DNA from: Photobacterium alginatilyticum
GTDB lineage: Bacteria; Pseudomonadota; Gammaproteobacteria; Enterobacterales; Vibrionaceae
Length of the DNA: 64,000 nt
Reading direction: 5' to 3'
Assembly: GCF_009910675.1 (NCBI RefSeq)
Contig: NZ_RSEJ01000016.1
Span: 1 to 64,000 of the forward strand
Notes under the pieces: model-generated
The model's input: only the letters and a program-made list of their open reading frames with translations
What the model was told of the DNA's origin: nothing
The model's database searches: none
In this document: positions 35,445 through 45,056 of the stretch, one piece after another
Layout: each line of letters begins with the position of its first letter
Position numbering within the stretch: position 1 is the first letter of the stretch
Program-made: the position numbers and the translations under genes

Positions 35445-37891
35445 GTGAACTGAGTGAGGCGAATCAGGTGGCGAGGCCACGCAAACAACCTCTGTTGCTG
35501 AAATGGAGTTGGCGTGAGCTGTGGCATGGACAACTATGGCCGGTTGCGGTGGCACTAACCCTGATTATTGCCTGTGTCTTTGCGCTGTCGGCGCTGGTGG
35601 TGCGGGTTGAGAAAATTATGGTAGATCAGGGGCGAACCATGATTGCTGCCGATCTGGTCTTTCGCTCGGCTAATCCGCTGGAGGCATCACTGCTGGATCA
35701 GGCGCGAGAGCTGGGACTGACAGTGTCGCAACAAACTCGCTTTGGCACCATGGCCTTTAGTGAGCAGGAAATGCAGCTGGTTAGCGTGAAATCCGTTGGC
35801 AGTGACTTTCCGCTCCGCGGCGAGCTGGTGCTGGAAGGTGCGGATGTTCGTCACCGGGTGCAGCCCGGGGAGCTGTGGCTGGCAGAGCGTTTGTTCTCTT
35901 TGCTGGCAGTACAGCGCGGTGATTCGATCACCATCGGGGATGCTGAGCTGACGGTGGCCGGGAAGATCACCCAGGAGCCGGAGCTTTCATTCAATCCGTT
36001 CAGCCAGATGCCGGCGGTATTAATTCATAACAGTGATCTGGCCAAAACCGGGGCTGTACAGCCGGGAAGTCGGGTACAGTTTCGAGCTTATTTCAACGGC
36101 CCGGACGATAAGCTCAAGTTGTTGCAGCAGAACATTGAGCTCCAGCCCGGTCAGCGCTGGATCAGCGAGACCACGCAGGGACGAACCGGAGATATGATTG
36201 AGCGAGCCAGGCAGTATCTGTCTCTGACACTGATCCTGGTGATTTTGATGGCTACAGCGACCCTGGTGCTGACTTGCTGGCATTACACCTCAACCCGCAT
36301 TGAGGCGGTTGCGATGATGAAAAGCCTCGGGGCGAGCAAGCGATGGTTGTGGCAGTGGTTGGCACGGCAGTTAAGCCTGCTGTTCGCAATTGCCGCCGTT
36401 GCCGGGCTTTCCATCGGTTGGCTGCTCGAGTTTTTGCTGCGGCTTCCTCTGTCGGATGTGCTGCCCGATCCGCTGCCGGAGATTGGTTTTACGCCGGTGT
36501 TTGTCAGCCTGGCCGTTGCGTTGCTGGTTGCGATCCCCGGTCTGGGGATCTCCCTATTGCGGCTGGTAGACGCGCCGGCTATTTCGGTGATCCAGCAGCA
36601 GGTCGACTGGCCGGTTAAACGTCAGGGCTATGCCCTGGTGCTGTTGCCTGTGGTTGCGGCCCTGATATGGTTCGGCAGCAACAAGTTTATGTGGCTGACA
36701 CTGGGCGGATTAGTCGCCTTGCTGGGGATCCTGGCGCTGTCGGGATTACTGGTGGTTGCTCTGCTTCGCCGGGGAAAATGGGGGGCGGCGATCAAACTGG
36801 CGCTGAGCCGGATCAGCCGGAGCCCGTTGGCTACCGGGGCGCAATTGGCCGCCTTGACCAGCTCGCTGATGTTGCTGGCGGTGATTTGGCTGCTGAGAAC
36901 CGACTTGCTGGCTGACTGGCAACAAACCCTGCCGGCTGATGCCCCCAACGTCTTCGCGTTGAATATTAGCCCCGAGCAGCAACAGGCATACCTGGATGAA
37001 CTCGACCGCAATCAGGTCGTGCGCTCTGAGGGCTATCCGGTGATCCGCGGTCGTCTGATTGAGATTAACCAACAAGACTTGCTGGCGGGGACGAGTCAGG
37101 GCGAAGAGCGGGATGAATCGCTCCGACGAGAGCTTAACTTTACCTGGCGTGACAGCTTACCGGTACATAATACGTTGCTTGAAGGGGAATGGACCGATAG
37201 CCGTGGAGTGTCCGTGGAATCGGGGATTGCAGAGCGACTCGGGATCCGTTTGGGCGATGAGCTGACCTTCAATGTCAGCAGCCAGCCGTTTAGCGCCGTG
37301 GTGACCAGTATTCGCCAGGTTGAGTGGCGTAATATGCGGCCGAACTTCTATTTTATCTTTACCCCGGATGTCATGGCGGATCTGCCGGCTACCTGGTTGG
37401 TCAGCTACAGGATCGACGCTGATCAGAATACGTTGATCAACCAGCTGGGACGAGACTATCCGACAGTGACCCTGCTTGATCTGAGAGCCATGGCTACCCG
37501 AATCCAGGCTATCTTGCAGCAGGTCTCTTTGTCGCTTTCAGTATTGGCTGTACTCGGGGTCAGTAGCGGTTTGTTGTTGGTGCTGACCTTGCTAAGGCTC
37601 AGCCTGTCGCAGCGCGAGCAGGAAATTAAGCTTTATCGTACCCTGGGGGCAAGCCGGAAACGGATCTCGGCGACAGTGTGGGGCGAGTATGGTCTCATGG
37701 CGCTGATTGCCGGGGTGATGGCCGCTGCCGGGGCAGAATCTGTGGTTGCGGCTTTGCTGAAGTGGGGCTTTGAGCTGCCGGTTATTGGACACCCGTGGTT
37801 ATGGGTGATGCTGCCTCTGTTATCGTTAGGGCTGGTGGTGATCATTATCCGAACGATGATTAAGCGCCTGCTAATGCCGCTGAAAGGCTAG
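35441..37891 (+). CDS. ybbP: FtsX-like ABC permease YbbP
   Basis: An 816-residue permease with two FtsX modules: helix near 27-48, a large periplasmic domain, three helices near 255-360, a central helical block (about 385-490), a second periplasmic domain and three C-terminal helices. Conserved EAVAMMKSLGASKRW and EIKLYRTLGASRKRI repeats mark the cytoplasmic coupling helices. The YbbAP partner of TesA is thought to move lipids or hydrophobic compounds; substrate is not settled. Confidence 0.93.
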   Translation: MSELSEANQVARPRKQPLLLKWSWRELWHGQLWPVAVALTLIIACVFALSALVVRVEKIMVDQGRTMIAADLVFRSANPLEASLLDQARELGLTVSQQTRFGTMAFSEQEMQLVSVKSVGSDFPLRGELVLEGADVRHRVQPGELWLAERLFSLLAVQRGDSITIGDAELTVAGKITQEPELSFNPFSQMPAVLIHNSDLAKTGAVQPGSRVQFRAYFNGPDDKLKLLQQNIELQPGQRWISETTQGRTGDMIERARQYLSLTLILVILMATATLVLTCWHYTSTRIEAVAMMKSLGASKRWLWQWLARQLSLLFAIAAVAGLSIGWLLEFLLRLPLSDVLPDPLPEIGFTPVFVSLAVALLVAIPGLGISLLRLVDAPAISVIQQQVDWPVKRQGYALVLLPVVAALIWFGSNKFMWLTLGGLVALLGILALSGLLVVALLRRGKWGAAIKLALSRISRSPLATGAQLAALTSSLMLLAVIWLLRTDLLADWQQTLPADAPNVFALNISPEQQQAYLDELDRNQVVRSEGYPVIRGRLIEINQQDLLAGTSQGEERDESLRRELNFTWRDSLPVHNTLLEGEWTDSRGVSVESGIAERLGIRLGDELTFNVSSQPFSAVVTSIRQVEWRNMRPNFYFIFTPDVMADLPATWLVSYRIDADQNTLINQLGRDYPTVTLLDLRAMATRIQAILQQVSLSLSVLAVLGVSSGLLLVLTLLRLSLSQREQEIKLYRTLGASRKRISATVWGEYGLMALIAGVMAAAGAESVVAALLKWGFELPVIGHPWLWVMLPLLSLGLVVIIIRTMIKRLLMPLKG

Positions 37892-37910
37892 GTCAACACG
37901 CCCTAAAACA

Positions 37911-37938
37911 AGAGCCTGGGTTGATAACCTAGGCTCTA
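37911..37938. terminator. Convergent terminator between ybbP and yfcH
   Basis: AGAGCCTGGGTT pairs with AACCTAGGCTCT (one G-T wobble), loop GAT. Confidence 0.75.
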
Positions 37939-37959
37939 TCACTTTCATCGATTGATGTA

Positions 37960-38853
37960 TTAACTCAGTGTCTCTTCTAATGCGTGCTCAAGCTTGGGAA
38001 AGCTAAAATGGAACCCTTGCTCTTGCAGGCGGCCCGGTAACGCCCGCTGACTGTCGAGTAGCAGCGTCGAGGACTCGCCCAGTCCCATTTTAAGCAACCA
38101 TGCCGGCGTTTTGAGAATGTGGGGGCGATGTAATACACGCGCCAGAGTCTGGCTAAACTCTTTATTGGTGACCGGGTTAGGGGCGGTAAAATTGTAGGCC
38201 CCGCTGGCTTCGGGATGCTTGAGCAGAAACAAGATCCCCTTGACCATATCTTGCATATGGATCCAGGGAAAATACTGCTCGCCGGAGCCGATAGGTCCGC
38301 CTAAGCCTAGCTGATAGGCGGGCAGCATACGCGCCAGTGCACCTCCTTGCTTGGCCAGGACGATTCCTGTTCGGAGCAGACAGACACGGGTCTTTTCCGA
38401 CTGGGCGGCAAGTGCCTCTTCTTCCCACTTCCTGCAAACCAGGTGGGCAAAATCGGCGTTGTTTACCTCCAGGCTTTCATCAAAACTTGCTGATTTTTGA
38501 TCGCCGTAGATCCCGACAGCCGATCCGCTGATAAATGTGTGGGGCGGGTTAGTGCTGGCCTTGATTTTTTCGACCAGCTTGCGGGTGATATCCCAGCGGC
38601 TCTGGCAGATCACCTCTTTTTGCCTGTCACTCCAGCGTTTGTTGACAATTGGCTCGCCCGCCAAGTTGATGACAACATCAATATCATTAAAGTCTGGCAA
38701 CTCGTCCAGACAGGTAATGACCTTGATATGGTGTCCGAGTTGCTGGTAGGCACGGTTGGGATTTCGACTGAGTACCACTAAATGTTCATGGTTAAAGTGC
38801 GGAAGGAGTGCTTTTCCGATAAATCCAGTACCACCAGTAACTAATATCTTCAT
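37960..38853 (-). CDS. yfcH: TIGR01777-family NAD-dependent epimerase-like protein
   Basis: A 297-residue extended-SDR protein with the Rossmann motif VTGGTGFIG at 4-12, INLAGEPIVNKRW (family hallmark) near 67-79 and SGSAVGIYGD near 112. The C-terminal DUF1731 domain carries LGESSTLLLDSQRALPGRL. Function is unknown. I take the ATG at 38853 (MKILVTGG); an upstream in-frame ATG at 38862 is possible and has AGGA very close to it. The gap 38854-39160 shows no other gene. Confidence 0.88.
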   Translation of the reverse strand: MKILVTGGTGFIGKALLPHFNHEHLVVLSRNPNRAYQQLGHHIKVITCLDELPDFNDIDVVINLAGEPIVNKRWSDRQKEVICQSRWDITRKLVEKIKASTNPPHTFISGSAVGIYGDQKSASFDESLEVNNADFAHLVCRKWEEEALAAQSEKTRVCLLRTGIVLAKQGGALARMLPAYQLGLGGPIGSGEQYFPWIHMQDMVKGILFLLKHPEASGAYNFTAPNPVTNKEFSQTLARVLHRPHILKTPAWLLKMGLGESSTLLLDSQRALPGRLQEQGFHFSFPKLEHALEETLS

Positions 38854-38862
38854 TCCATCCAT

Positions 38863-39160
38863 TGTCCTATAACCGAAAAATCAGAGCAAAACACGACCTA
38901 GCTGAAAGAATTCAACTCACTACAAGTATAAACGATTTAGGGAATAGTACTTCAATCAATGGCTTGAAAGCGGCTGGCAGAATGGGGAAAAGAGAAATGT
39001 CCCATTGTCCGGAGCTTGCTGCGCCCATGATAAATGCAAGGTTTTTTATGATGAATATTCAATACTGTGCCTAGCTTCTCGACTTACGAAATAAAGTTTG
39101 TTTCCAAATGTAAATGACCAGTAATGTATTAGTAACAGGGTAAGTGGTACAGGAGGCAGC
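38863..39160. other. Intergenic gap with no recognised feature
   Basis: About 300 bp between divergent yfcH and the DUF1538 operon. Only short chance frames are present. It must contain both promoters, but I find no clear -35/-10 pair, repeat or hairpin. Confidence 0.5.
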
Positions 39161-39895
39161 ATGGCATCGATTCTGGCAATGTTTAAGGCACTGCTGTCCA
39201 GCCTGCGTGATTTGCTGCCGATCATTGTGGTGATTGGCTTTTTTCAGTTGGTGGTACTTCAGCAGCCTTTACCGGACTGGGGGGCGATTTTGCTTGGCCT
39301 GATGCTGGTAGTCGTGGGGCTGACTTTGTTCATCTTCGGGTTGGAAATGGGATTGTTTCCAATCGGGGAGTCGATGGCCCGGTCGTTTGCCAGTAAAGGC
39401 AGTGTAGTCTGGTTGCTGATTTTTGCATTCTGTCTTGGCTTTGGCACAACTGTTGCCGAGCCGGCGCTGACAGCGGTTGCCGCCGAGGCCGCTGAAGTGG
39501 CTGCCGAAGGGGGACTGATAGCGCAAGATGAAGAAATGATGGATGACTATGCTAACGGCCTGCGGCTTACGGTGGCACTGTCTGTCGGGATTGCCATTAT
39601 GCTGGGGGTGATCCGTATTCTCAAAGGCTGGCCTATCCATTGGATGATAATCAGTGGCTATGTGCTGGTAATGGTGATGACCTGGTTTGCCCCTCAGAGT
39701 ATTGTCGGGATTGCCTATGACTCCGGCGGGGTGACAACATCGACCATTACTGTCCCCCTGGTCACGGCTCTGGGGGTTGGACTCGCTTCGTCGATCAAAG
39801 GTCGAAACCCGATGGTTGACGGTTTTGGGCTGATTGCCTTTGCCTCCCTGACCCCGATGATTTTTGTTATGGGTTACGGCATGCTGGTGCATTAA
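39161..39895 (+). CDS. DUF1538 membrane protein, first subunit
   Basis: A 244-residue inner-membrane protein with six to seven hydrophobic helices of the DUF1538 family. Family motifs are [15 protein letters not shown] near 95, [16 protein letters not shown] near 187 and [12 protein letters not shown] near 222. A loop rich in Ala/Glu ([13 protein letters not shown]) is found only in this half. It is followed 11 nt later by a homologous gene. DUF1538 is predicted to be a transporter; no substrate is known to me. Confidence 0.87.
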   Translation: MASILAMFKALLSSLRDLLPIIVVIGFFQLVVLQQPLPDWGAILLGLMLVVVGLTLFIFGLEMGLFPIGESMARSFASKGSVVWLLIFAFCLGFGTTVAEPALTAVAAEAAEVAAEGGLIAQDEEMMDDYANGLRLTVALSVGIAIMLGVIRILKGWPIHWMIISGYVLVMVMTWFAPQSIVGIAYDSGGVTTSTITVPLVTALGVGLASSIKGRNPMVDGFGLIAFASLTPMIFVMGYGMLVH

Positions 39896-39906
39896 GTGAA
39901 GGTTGC

Positions 39907-40692
39907 ATGATCGAGCTATCGTCCGTTTTATTTCATTTTTTCGATACACTAAGCTCAACAGTGCGTGATGTGCTGCCGATTGTGATCATCATTTTTGGTT
40001 TTCAGCTGGCGGTACTCAGACGCCCGGTCGCCAACTGGAGCCGGGTCGTATTGGGCTTTGTCTATGTGGTGCTCGGGCTGTCATTTTTTCTAATGGGGTT
40101 GGAACTGGCGCTATTTCCACTCGGGGAGTCGATGGCTGCCCAGCTGACAGCCCTGGATTTTCTGTTTGATAGCGGTGAAGCCATACCGGAGCAGGTTCCC
40201 TGGGAGGAATACTACTGGGTGTACTTATTTTCTGCCGCTATCGGATTCAGTACCACTGTGGCCGAACCGTCTCTGATTGCGGTGGCGATTAAGGCTAATC
40301 AGGTATCGGGTGGTACGATTAAGGTTAACGGGCTGCGGATTTCAGTTGCGCTGGGGGTAGCGTTCGGTATTGCTCTGGGTAGCTACCGAATTGTTGTCGG
40401 TGATCCACTGCATTACTACATTTTGGTAGGTTATGTCGTGGTGGTTGTACAAACCTATTTTGCCCCCAAAATGATAGTACCGCTTGCTTATGATTCGGGC
40501 GGGGTAACCACGTCAACGGTGACTGTGCCGATAGTGGCGGCGCTGGGGCTCGGATTGGCATCTACAGTCCCCGGGCGTAACCCGATGCTCGATGGGTTTG
40601 GATTGATAGCATTTGCCAGTTTATTTCCGATGATCACGGTAATGGGCTATGCCCAGCTGTCGGTGTGGAAAGGCCGTAAGGAGTTAGACTAA
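39907..40692 (+). CDS. DUF1538 membrane protein, second subunit
   Basis: A 261-residue paralogue of the preceding gene with the same three motifs ([43 protein letters not shown]). The two halves probably form a heterodimer. In other genomes the family also occurs as one long duplicated protein. The stop shares a base with the next ATG (TAATG), indicating coupled translation with the P-II-like gene. Confidence 0.87.
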   Translation: MIELSSVLFHFFDTLSSTVRDVLPIVIIIFGFQLAVLRRPVANWSRVVLGFVYVVLGLSFFLMGLELALFPLGESMAAQLTALDFLFDSGEAIPEQVPWEEYYWVYLFSAAIGFSTTVAEPSLIAVAIKANQVSGGTIKVNGLRISVALGVAFGIALGSYRIVVGDPLHYYILVGYVVVVVQTYFAPKMIVPLAYDSGGVTTSTVTVPIVAALGLGLASTVPGRNPMLDGFGLIAFASLFPMITVMGYAQLSVWKGRKELD

Positions 40693-41042
40693 TGCGATTT
40701 AAGTTATTAGTGGCTTTTGTTGAAGATACAAAAACGGATGCCGTTCTGGATGCGGCTCGCGAGGCCGGTGCAACCGGCGCTACCGTTATTAACAATGCTC
40801 GCGGAGAAGGGCTTCATAAGAAGAAAACCTTTTTGGGGTTGAGCCTGGAAGTTCAGCGTGATGTGCTGTTGCTGGTTGTGGAGGAGCATTTGGCTCGCTC
40901 GATCCTTGAGACTATAGAGCAAGTCGGTGAGTTTGATTCCGGTCCCGGGCTGGGGATCGCCGTGCAACTTGATATTGAGGACGCAATAGGCGTGGCTCAC
41001 CAGGTAGAGACGTTGACCAAGGTTGTGGAGGATAAGCTATGA
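40692..41042 (+). CDS. P-II-like signal transduction protein
   Basis: A 116-residue protein with the ferredoxin-like P-II fold. A first strand MRFKLLVAFVED, a T-loop-like segment (NNARGEGLHKKKTFLGLSLEVQRD) about 30 to 55, and a B-loop/C-terminal part follow (VGEFDSGPGLGIAVQLDIEDAIGV). The conserved uridylylated Tyr of GlnB/GlnK is absent. It is embedded between a transporter pair and a CBS protein, so it is probably a dedicated regulator of that transporter. Confidence 0.82.
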   Translation: MRFKLLVAFVEDTKTDAVLDAAREAGATGATVINNARGEGLHKKKTFLGLSLEVQRDVLLLVVEEHLARSILETIEQVGEFDSGPGLGIAVQLDIEDAIGVAHQVETLTKVVEDKL

Positions 41043-41443
41043 GCGCTGAAAAGGTGGTCAAAGTGAGAGATGTGATGATGAATACCTATGCGATTGTCGA
41101 GGGACTGATCACGGTGGCTGAGGCGGTGCATATTGCCAAGCAGCGTCAGGTAAAGGCATTGATTGTCAACAAGCGGCATGACGATGACGAGTACGGCATT
41201 GTGCTGATGAATGACATCGCCAAGAAAGTGCTGGCCATCAACCGCTCGCCGCAGCGAACCAATGTCTACGAGATCATGACCAAGCCAGCACTGTCAGTGA
41301 GTGCGACCATGGATGTTCGTTATTGTGCCCGACTGTTTGAGCGCTTCGGTATCAGCCGGGCACCGGTGATTGAGAACGGGCAGGTACTCGGCATGGTGAG
41401 CTATAACAATATTGTGCTTAACGGGATGTTACGGGATGACTAG
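41039..41443 (+). CDS. CBS-pair protein
   Basis: A 134-residue stand-alone Bateman module with two CBS repeats (about 8-65 and 75-132): VRDVMMNTYAIVEGLITVAEAVHIA and VYEIMTKPALSVSATMDVRYCARLF. Such modules bind adenine nucleotides or S-adenosylmethionine and report cell energy state. Its ATG overlaps the P-II-like stop (ATGA). No catalytic domain is attached, so it should act by contact with the P-II-like or DUF1538 proteins. Confidence 0.88.
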   Translation: MSAEKVVKVRDVMMNTYAIVEGLITVAEAVHIAKQRQVKALIVNKRHDDDEYGIVLMNDIAKKVLAINRSPQRTNVYEIMTKPALSVSATMDVRYCARLFERFGISRAPVIENGQVLGMVSYNNIVLNGMLRDD

Positions 41444-41553
41444 CCGCTCCCGGAAGGAGAGCGGCCTGTGGCCCACTGCTATTAGAAATGTTGAATCGTT
41501 CGGTGTAGTATCTCGGCATTCTGTTCTAGTAAGTTTTGGTAAGTGATTTTCTT

Positions 41554-42102
41554 ATGAAACTGTTTTTTGCCTCTGATATCCATGGCTGCGCCGAGAGCAC
41601 CAAAACCATGCTGGCTGCGTTTGAGCAAAGCGGTGCCGACCATTTGATCCTGCTGGGAGACGTGCTTAATCACGGCCCGAGAAATGCCCTGCCTGCAGGT
41701 TATGCGCCGATTGAGGTTGCCGAACTGCTGAACCCGTATGCCGAGCGCATTACTGCTGTCCGGGGTAACTGTGACAGCGAGGTTGATCAGATGCTGCTCG
41801 AGTTTCCGATGATGGCTGACTACAACCTGGTATTGCTTGCCGATGGCCGCCGCCTGTTCCTGACTCATGGCCACCTGTATAACGGCGACAAGCATCCACG
41901 TCTGCGTGTCGGGGATGTGATTGTCTCCGGTCATACCCATCTGCCGGTTGCCGAGCAGAAAGAAGAACTGTATTTGTTTAATCCGGGATCTGTCACTATT
42001 CCGCGTGGCGAGCACCAGGCTAGCTACGGTTTGCTGGAAGACAATACGCTGAAAGTGGTGAGCTTTGATGGGGCGACGATCTGTTCGGTTGGGCTGAGCT
42101 AG
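41554..42102 (+). CDS. yfcE: Metallophosphodiesterase YfcE
   Basis: A 182-residue calcineurin-like phosphodiesterase with metal-binding motifs SDIHG, LGDVLNHGP, RGNCDSE, LTHGH and SGHTH in order. The E. coli homologue (184 residues) is Mn-dependent. The start at 41554 (MKLFFASDIHG) is chosen over 41536, since the six extra residues are unconserved. It is preceded by the DUF1538 operon, with about 110 nt between. Confidence 0.93.
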   Translation: MKLFFASDIHGCAESTKTMLAAFEQSGADHLILLGDVLNHGPRNALPAGYAPIEVAELLNPYAERITAVRGNCDSEVDQMLLEFPMMADYNLVLLADGRRLFLTHGHLYNGDKHPRLRVGDVIVSGHTHLPVAEQKEELYLFNPGSVTIPRGEHQASYGLLEDNTLKVVSFDGATICSVGLS

Positions 42103-42132
42103 TTCCTGATTGTCGATGCATAGATACTTGCC

Positions 42133-42159
42133 AGAGCGCACAACTTGTGCGCTCTTTTA
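42133..42159 (+). terminator. Terminator after yfcE
   Basis: AGAGCGCACAA with TTGTGCGCTCT, then TTTTATT. Confidence 0.85.
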
Positions 42160-42298
42160 TTCCTACTGGTATTTCTTGCAACAACCGCTAACCTTTTGTT
42201 GTTCTGACAAAATACTGACACTTTCCCTCTAGTACTCCAGTTTCCCGCCTGCCACACTAAATACAGATAAATATCGGAATGAAAATAAGGTGTTAAGG

Positions 42299-43021
42299 AT
42301 GAATAAACAGGTATTGGGCATTGTGCTCGGCGGGGTACTGGTTGCCCTTGGATTAGGAAGCTGTGGCTATTTTATCGGTCAGACAATGTATAACGCCAAA
42401 GTGGCGATGAACATTGCCGAGGTGAAGGGCCTGGCGGAGCAGCGGGTTGAATCTGATATCGCCAATTGGCAGCTGCGCTTTTCTATTAGTTCCAAGAATA
42501 AGCAAGATATCCCGGCGCTCTACCAGCAGGCTGAAGCCCAACAGCAGGAAATCATTGCGATTCTCAAGGCCAATGGTTTTACCGATGGTGAAATTGAAAT
42601 CGGGTTGATTGAATACAAGTATTATGAATACCGCAACGATAGCCAGACAGTCGTCGATCAAGATCATGAACTTGAAGGAATGATAAGCCTGGAGACGACG
42701 AAAGTCCGTGATGTGGCTACCGTACGCGGTGAAGTGAACAAGCTGGTTGCCAAGGGCTACAACATTACCAACTATGCACCGACCTACCGTTTTACCCAGC
42801 TCAATGACATCAAGCCAGAGATGCTCAAAGCCGCCACGACCAATGCGCGTATTGCCGCCAATGAGTTTGCTGCCAACGCGGGTGTCGTGGTGGGGGGGAT
42901 CCGCTCGGCCCGGCAGGGGAACTTCTCGATCACGGATGCTGGCGAGGAGTATGGTGATCGGCACAAGATAGAAAAAGATATACGTGTCGTGACCCGTATC
43001 GAGTTCTATCTGACCGAGTAA
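42299..43021 (+). CDS. SIMPL (DUF541) domain protein
   Basis: A 240-residue envelope protein anchored by one N-terminal helix (about 4-26; the LGSCG is not a good lipobox position). A SIMPL/DUF541 domain (about 40-238) carries VKGLAEQRVESDIANWQLRFS and a C-terminal VVTRIEFYLTE. Members are periplasmic or outer-membrane associated with loosely defined stress roles. The start at 42299 has AAGG 8 nt upstream; the frame extends to a GTG at 42290. Confidence 0.85.
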   Translation: MNKQVLGIVLGGVLVALGLGSCGYFIGQTMYNAKVAMNIAEVKGLAEQRVESDIANWQLRFSISSKNKQDIPALYQQAEAQQQEIIAILKANGFTDGEIEIGLIEYKYYEYRNDSQTVVDQDHELEGMISLETTKVRDVATVRGEVNKLVAKGYNITNYAPTYRFTQLNDIKPEMLKAATTNARIAANEFAANAGVVVGGIRSARQGNFSITDAGEEYGDRHKIEKDIRVVTRIEFYLTE

Positions 43022-43034
43022 TGCCGGATCGTCG

Positions 43035-43796
43035 CTAAAAGCCGACAAGCAGTTTGAAGCCGATGAGAAAGGTTAATATCTCGAAGCTGCGTTTGATCAG
43101 GCTATTGCTTTTCTTGGAGGCAAGGTGGGCACCAAGGTAGCCGCCAAGAAACGAACCGAGTAGCAATACCGGGATCCAAGGCCAATAGATATCGGCACCG
43201 GCTACATACATGGTGGCAGCGCCTATACCGTTCCAAAACAGGCCGACACTGACCAGGGTGAGGGCAACAGCCTGCTTGTAGTCGAAACCGAACCAGCGGA
43301 TCAAAAACAAGGTCACGAATAATCCTGTCCCGGCAGTGAGCGAGCCGTTTAATATTCCTATCAGGGCTAGCCCGAGACCGCCGATCACCATCCCCTGCCA
43401 GTGGCGGTTGCGAGGCTGGTCGAACTGACCGAGTTCTTTTTTGGTGAGCGAGTATATGCCTAGTCCCAAAATCAATAGTCCCAGCATCGCTTCGGCGGTT
43501 CTGCCCGGCACGAACAAGATCACATTGGCGCCCAATATCACGCCCAGCATACCGGCCACAATCACATAGACGGTCAGTGGCCAGTTGAGGCTGCCGGCTC
43601 TTATATGCTTGATAGCAGCCCCCAGTCCGAGGGCGACACTGGCGACTTTATGGGTGGCCAGCGCAACGGCAAAGGGAAGGCCAAGAAAGATAAGTAACGG
43701 AAACTGGATCAGGCCAGCGCCGCCTCCGGACAAAGAGGCCAGGGTGTTGGACAGCAGTGAGCCGAGAAACAGGCCGAGAGTGTTTAATAGATCCAT
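43035..43796 (-). CDS. TauE/SafE-family (TSUP) permease
   Basis: A 253-residue inner-membrane protein with seven to eight helices of the TSUP family (sulfite/organosulfonate exporters and related). Internal repeat signature: SLSGGGAGLIQFPLLIFLGLP near 22 and NGSLTAGTGLFVTLFLIR near 150. The start at 43796 (MDLLNTLG) removes 54 unconserved upstream residues. It is convergent with the SIMPL gene (13 nt between stops). Substrate is unknown. Confidence 0.87.
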   Translation of the reverse strand: MDLLNTLGLFLGSLLSNTLASLSGGGAGLIQFPLLIFLGLPFAVALATHKVASVALGLGAAIKHIRAGSLNWPLTVYVIVAGMLGVILGANVILFVPGRTAEAMLGLLILGLGIYSLTKKELGQFDQPRNRHWQGMVIGGLGLALIGILNGSLTAGTGLFVTLFLIRWFGFDYKQAVALTLVSVGLFWNGIGAATMYVAGADIYWPWIPVLLLGSFLGGYLGAHLASKKSNSLIKRSFEILTFLIGFKLLVGF

Positions 43797-44097
43797 GATG
43801 TGTAGATAATTCCCTTTATCTGCAAGTGACTTGCATCTTATCAACTTCGCAGGCCAGCTGCATCCGGCATCTAAGGGCATTTTTTCACTCGGGTTGTGAG
43901 GGCGATTTTGATCGAAATGAGCAATTGGATTACTGAAATGTTGAGTGATGTTTACCAAATATGTTGATTCGGAATATTCGAGTCATGATATCGTTTTTAT
44001 CGAGTTTTTGTTGGTGTCGAGTCTTGTATTTCACCTGATTTAGGTTCACTATCCGGCATCCATTTTTATGTGTTTCAGTAGGTACAGGTACAAGATT
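43797..44097. other. Divergent intergenic region TauE/focA
   Basis: About 300 bp containing no gene. A/T-rich, with an imperfect palindrome around TTGATTCGGAATATTCGAG (43969-43987). Promoters of both genes must lie here; I cannot place them with confidence. Confidence 0.4.
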
Positions 44098-44943
44098 ATG
44101 AGTCAGGGGCAGTTTGATTCTCTTTTACCGCCGCAGATGGCCGAGAAGGCCGCTGAGGTCGGGGTAGGCAAAGCCACAAAAGATCCGGTGAAATCGCTTT
44201 TGCTGGCCATTACTGCTGGGATGCATATCGGCATTGCATTTGTTTTTTATACTACGGTGACTACTGGTTCGGGTGACATGGCGTGGGGAATGGCCCGTTT
44301 TGTCGGCGGGCTGGCATTTAGCCTGGGATTGATCCTGGTGGTGATTACCGGTGGTGAGCTGTTTACCAGTTCGGTGCTTACCTTGGTCGCCCGTGCCAGC
44401 GGTAAAATCAGCTGGAAAAGCCTGTGCCTGAACTGGGGCGTTGTCTATATCGGCAACCTGATCGGCGCCTTGTTGCTGGTGGGGATTATGCTGGTTAGTA
44501 AACAGTACCTGTCAGCTGACGGTGCTTTGGGGATCAACACCATGCAAATTGCCCAGCACAAGCTGCACCATGGATTTTTCCAGGCCGTTGCCCTGGGGAT
44601 CATGTGTAATGTATTGGTGTGTGTCGCGGTATGGATGACGTTTAGCGGTCGTACCCTGACGGATAAAATCATCGTGATGGTATTGCCTGTTGCAATGTTT
44701 GTCTCGGCGGGTTTCGAGCACTGTATTGCCAATATGTTCCAGGTCCCGATGGCCATCGGTATCAAAAACCTGGCTTCCCCGGAGTTCTGGCAGATGAGCG
44801 GCATGAACCCGGCCGACTTTGCCGACCTGACCATGGGCAACTTCATCCTTCATAACCTGATTCCGGTGACGATGGGGAATATTATCGGTGGTGGTGTCTT
44901 TGTCGGGATGGGATACTGGATTATTTACCTGCGCGGCAAGTAA
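44098..44943 (+). CDS. focA: Formate channel FocA
   Basis: A 281-residue formate-nitrite transporter with six helices. The broken-helix motifs VITGGELFTSS and GFEHCIANMFQVPMAIG (with the gating His) are intact, and TMGNIIGGGVFVG closes the protein. It moves formate and related anions with pyruvate fermentation. Start at 44098 (MSQGQFDSLLPPQ). It is unlinked to pflB here, but a terminator follows and an AraC regulator lies convergent. Confidence 0.93.
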   Translation: MSQGQFDSLLPPQMAEKAAEVGVGKATKDPVKSLLLAITAGMHIGIAFVFYTTVTTGSGDMAWGMARFVGGLAFSLGLILVVITGGELFTSSVLTLVARASGKISWKSLCLNWGVVYIGNLIGALLLVGIMLVSKQYLSADGALGINTMQIAQHKLHHGFFQAVALGIMCNVLVCVAVWMTFSGRTLTDKIIVMVLPVAMFVSAGFEHCIANMFQVPMAIGIKNLASPEFWQMSGMNPADFADLTMGNFILHNLIPVTMGNIIGGGVFVGMGYWIIYLRGK

Positions 44944-45007
44944 TGATCAGGTGACGTCGAGTATCATTGGCGTAGAGAATTCTTCCTGATTAAAACTGAA
45001 AGTAATA

Positions 45008-45038
45008 ATGGTCATAGCAAAAGCTGTGGCCATTTTTT
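45008..45038 (+). terminator. Terminator after focA
   Basis: ATGGTCATAGC pairs with GCTGTGGCCAT through two G-T wobbles, loop AAAA, followed by six Ts. Confidence 0.8.
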
Positions 45039-45056
45039 ATGGCCGCTGTATACCGG

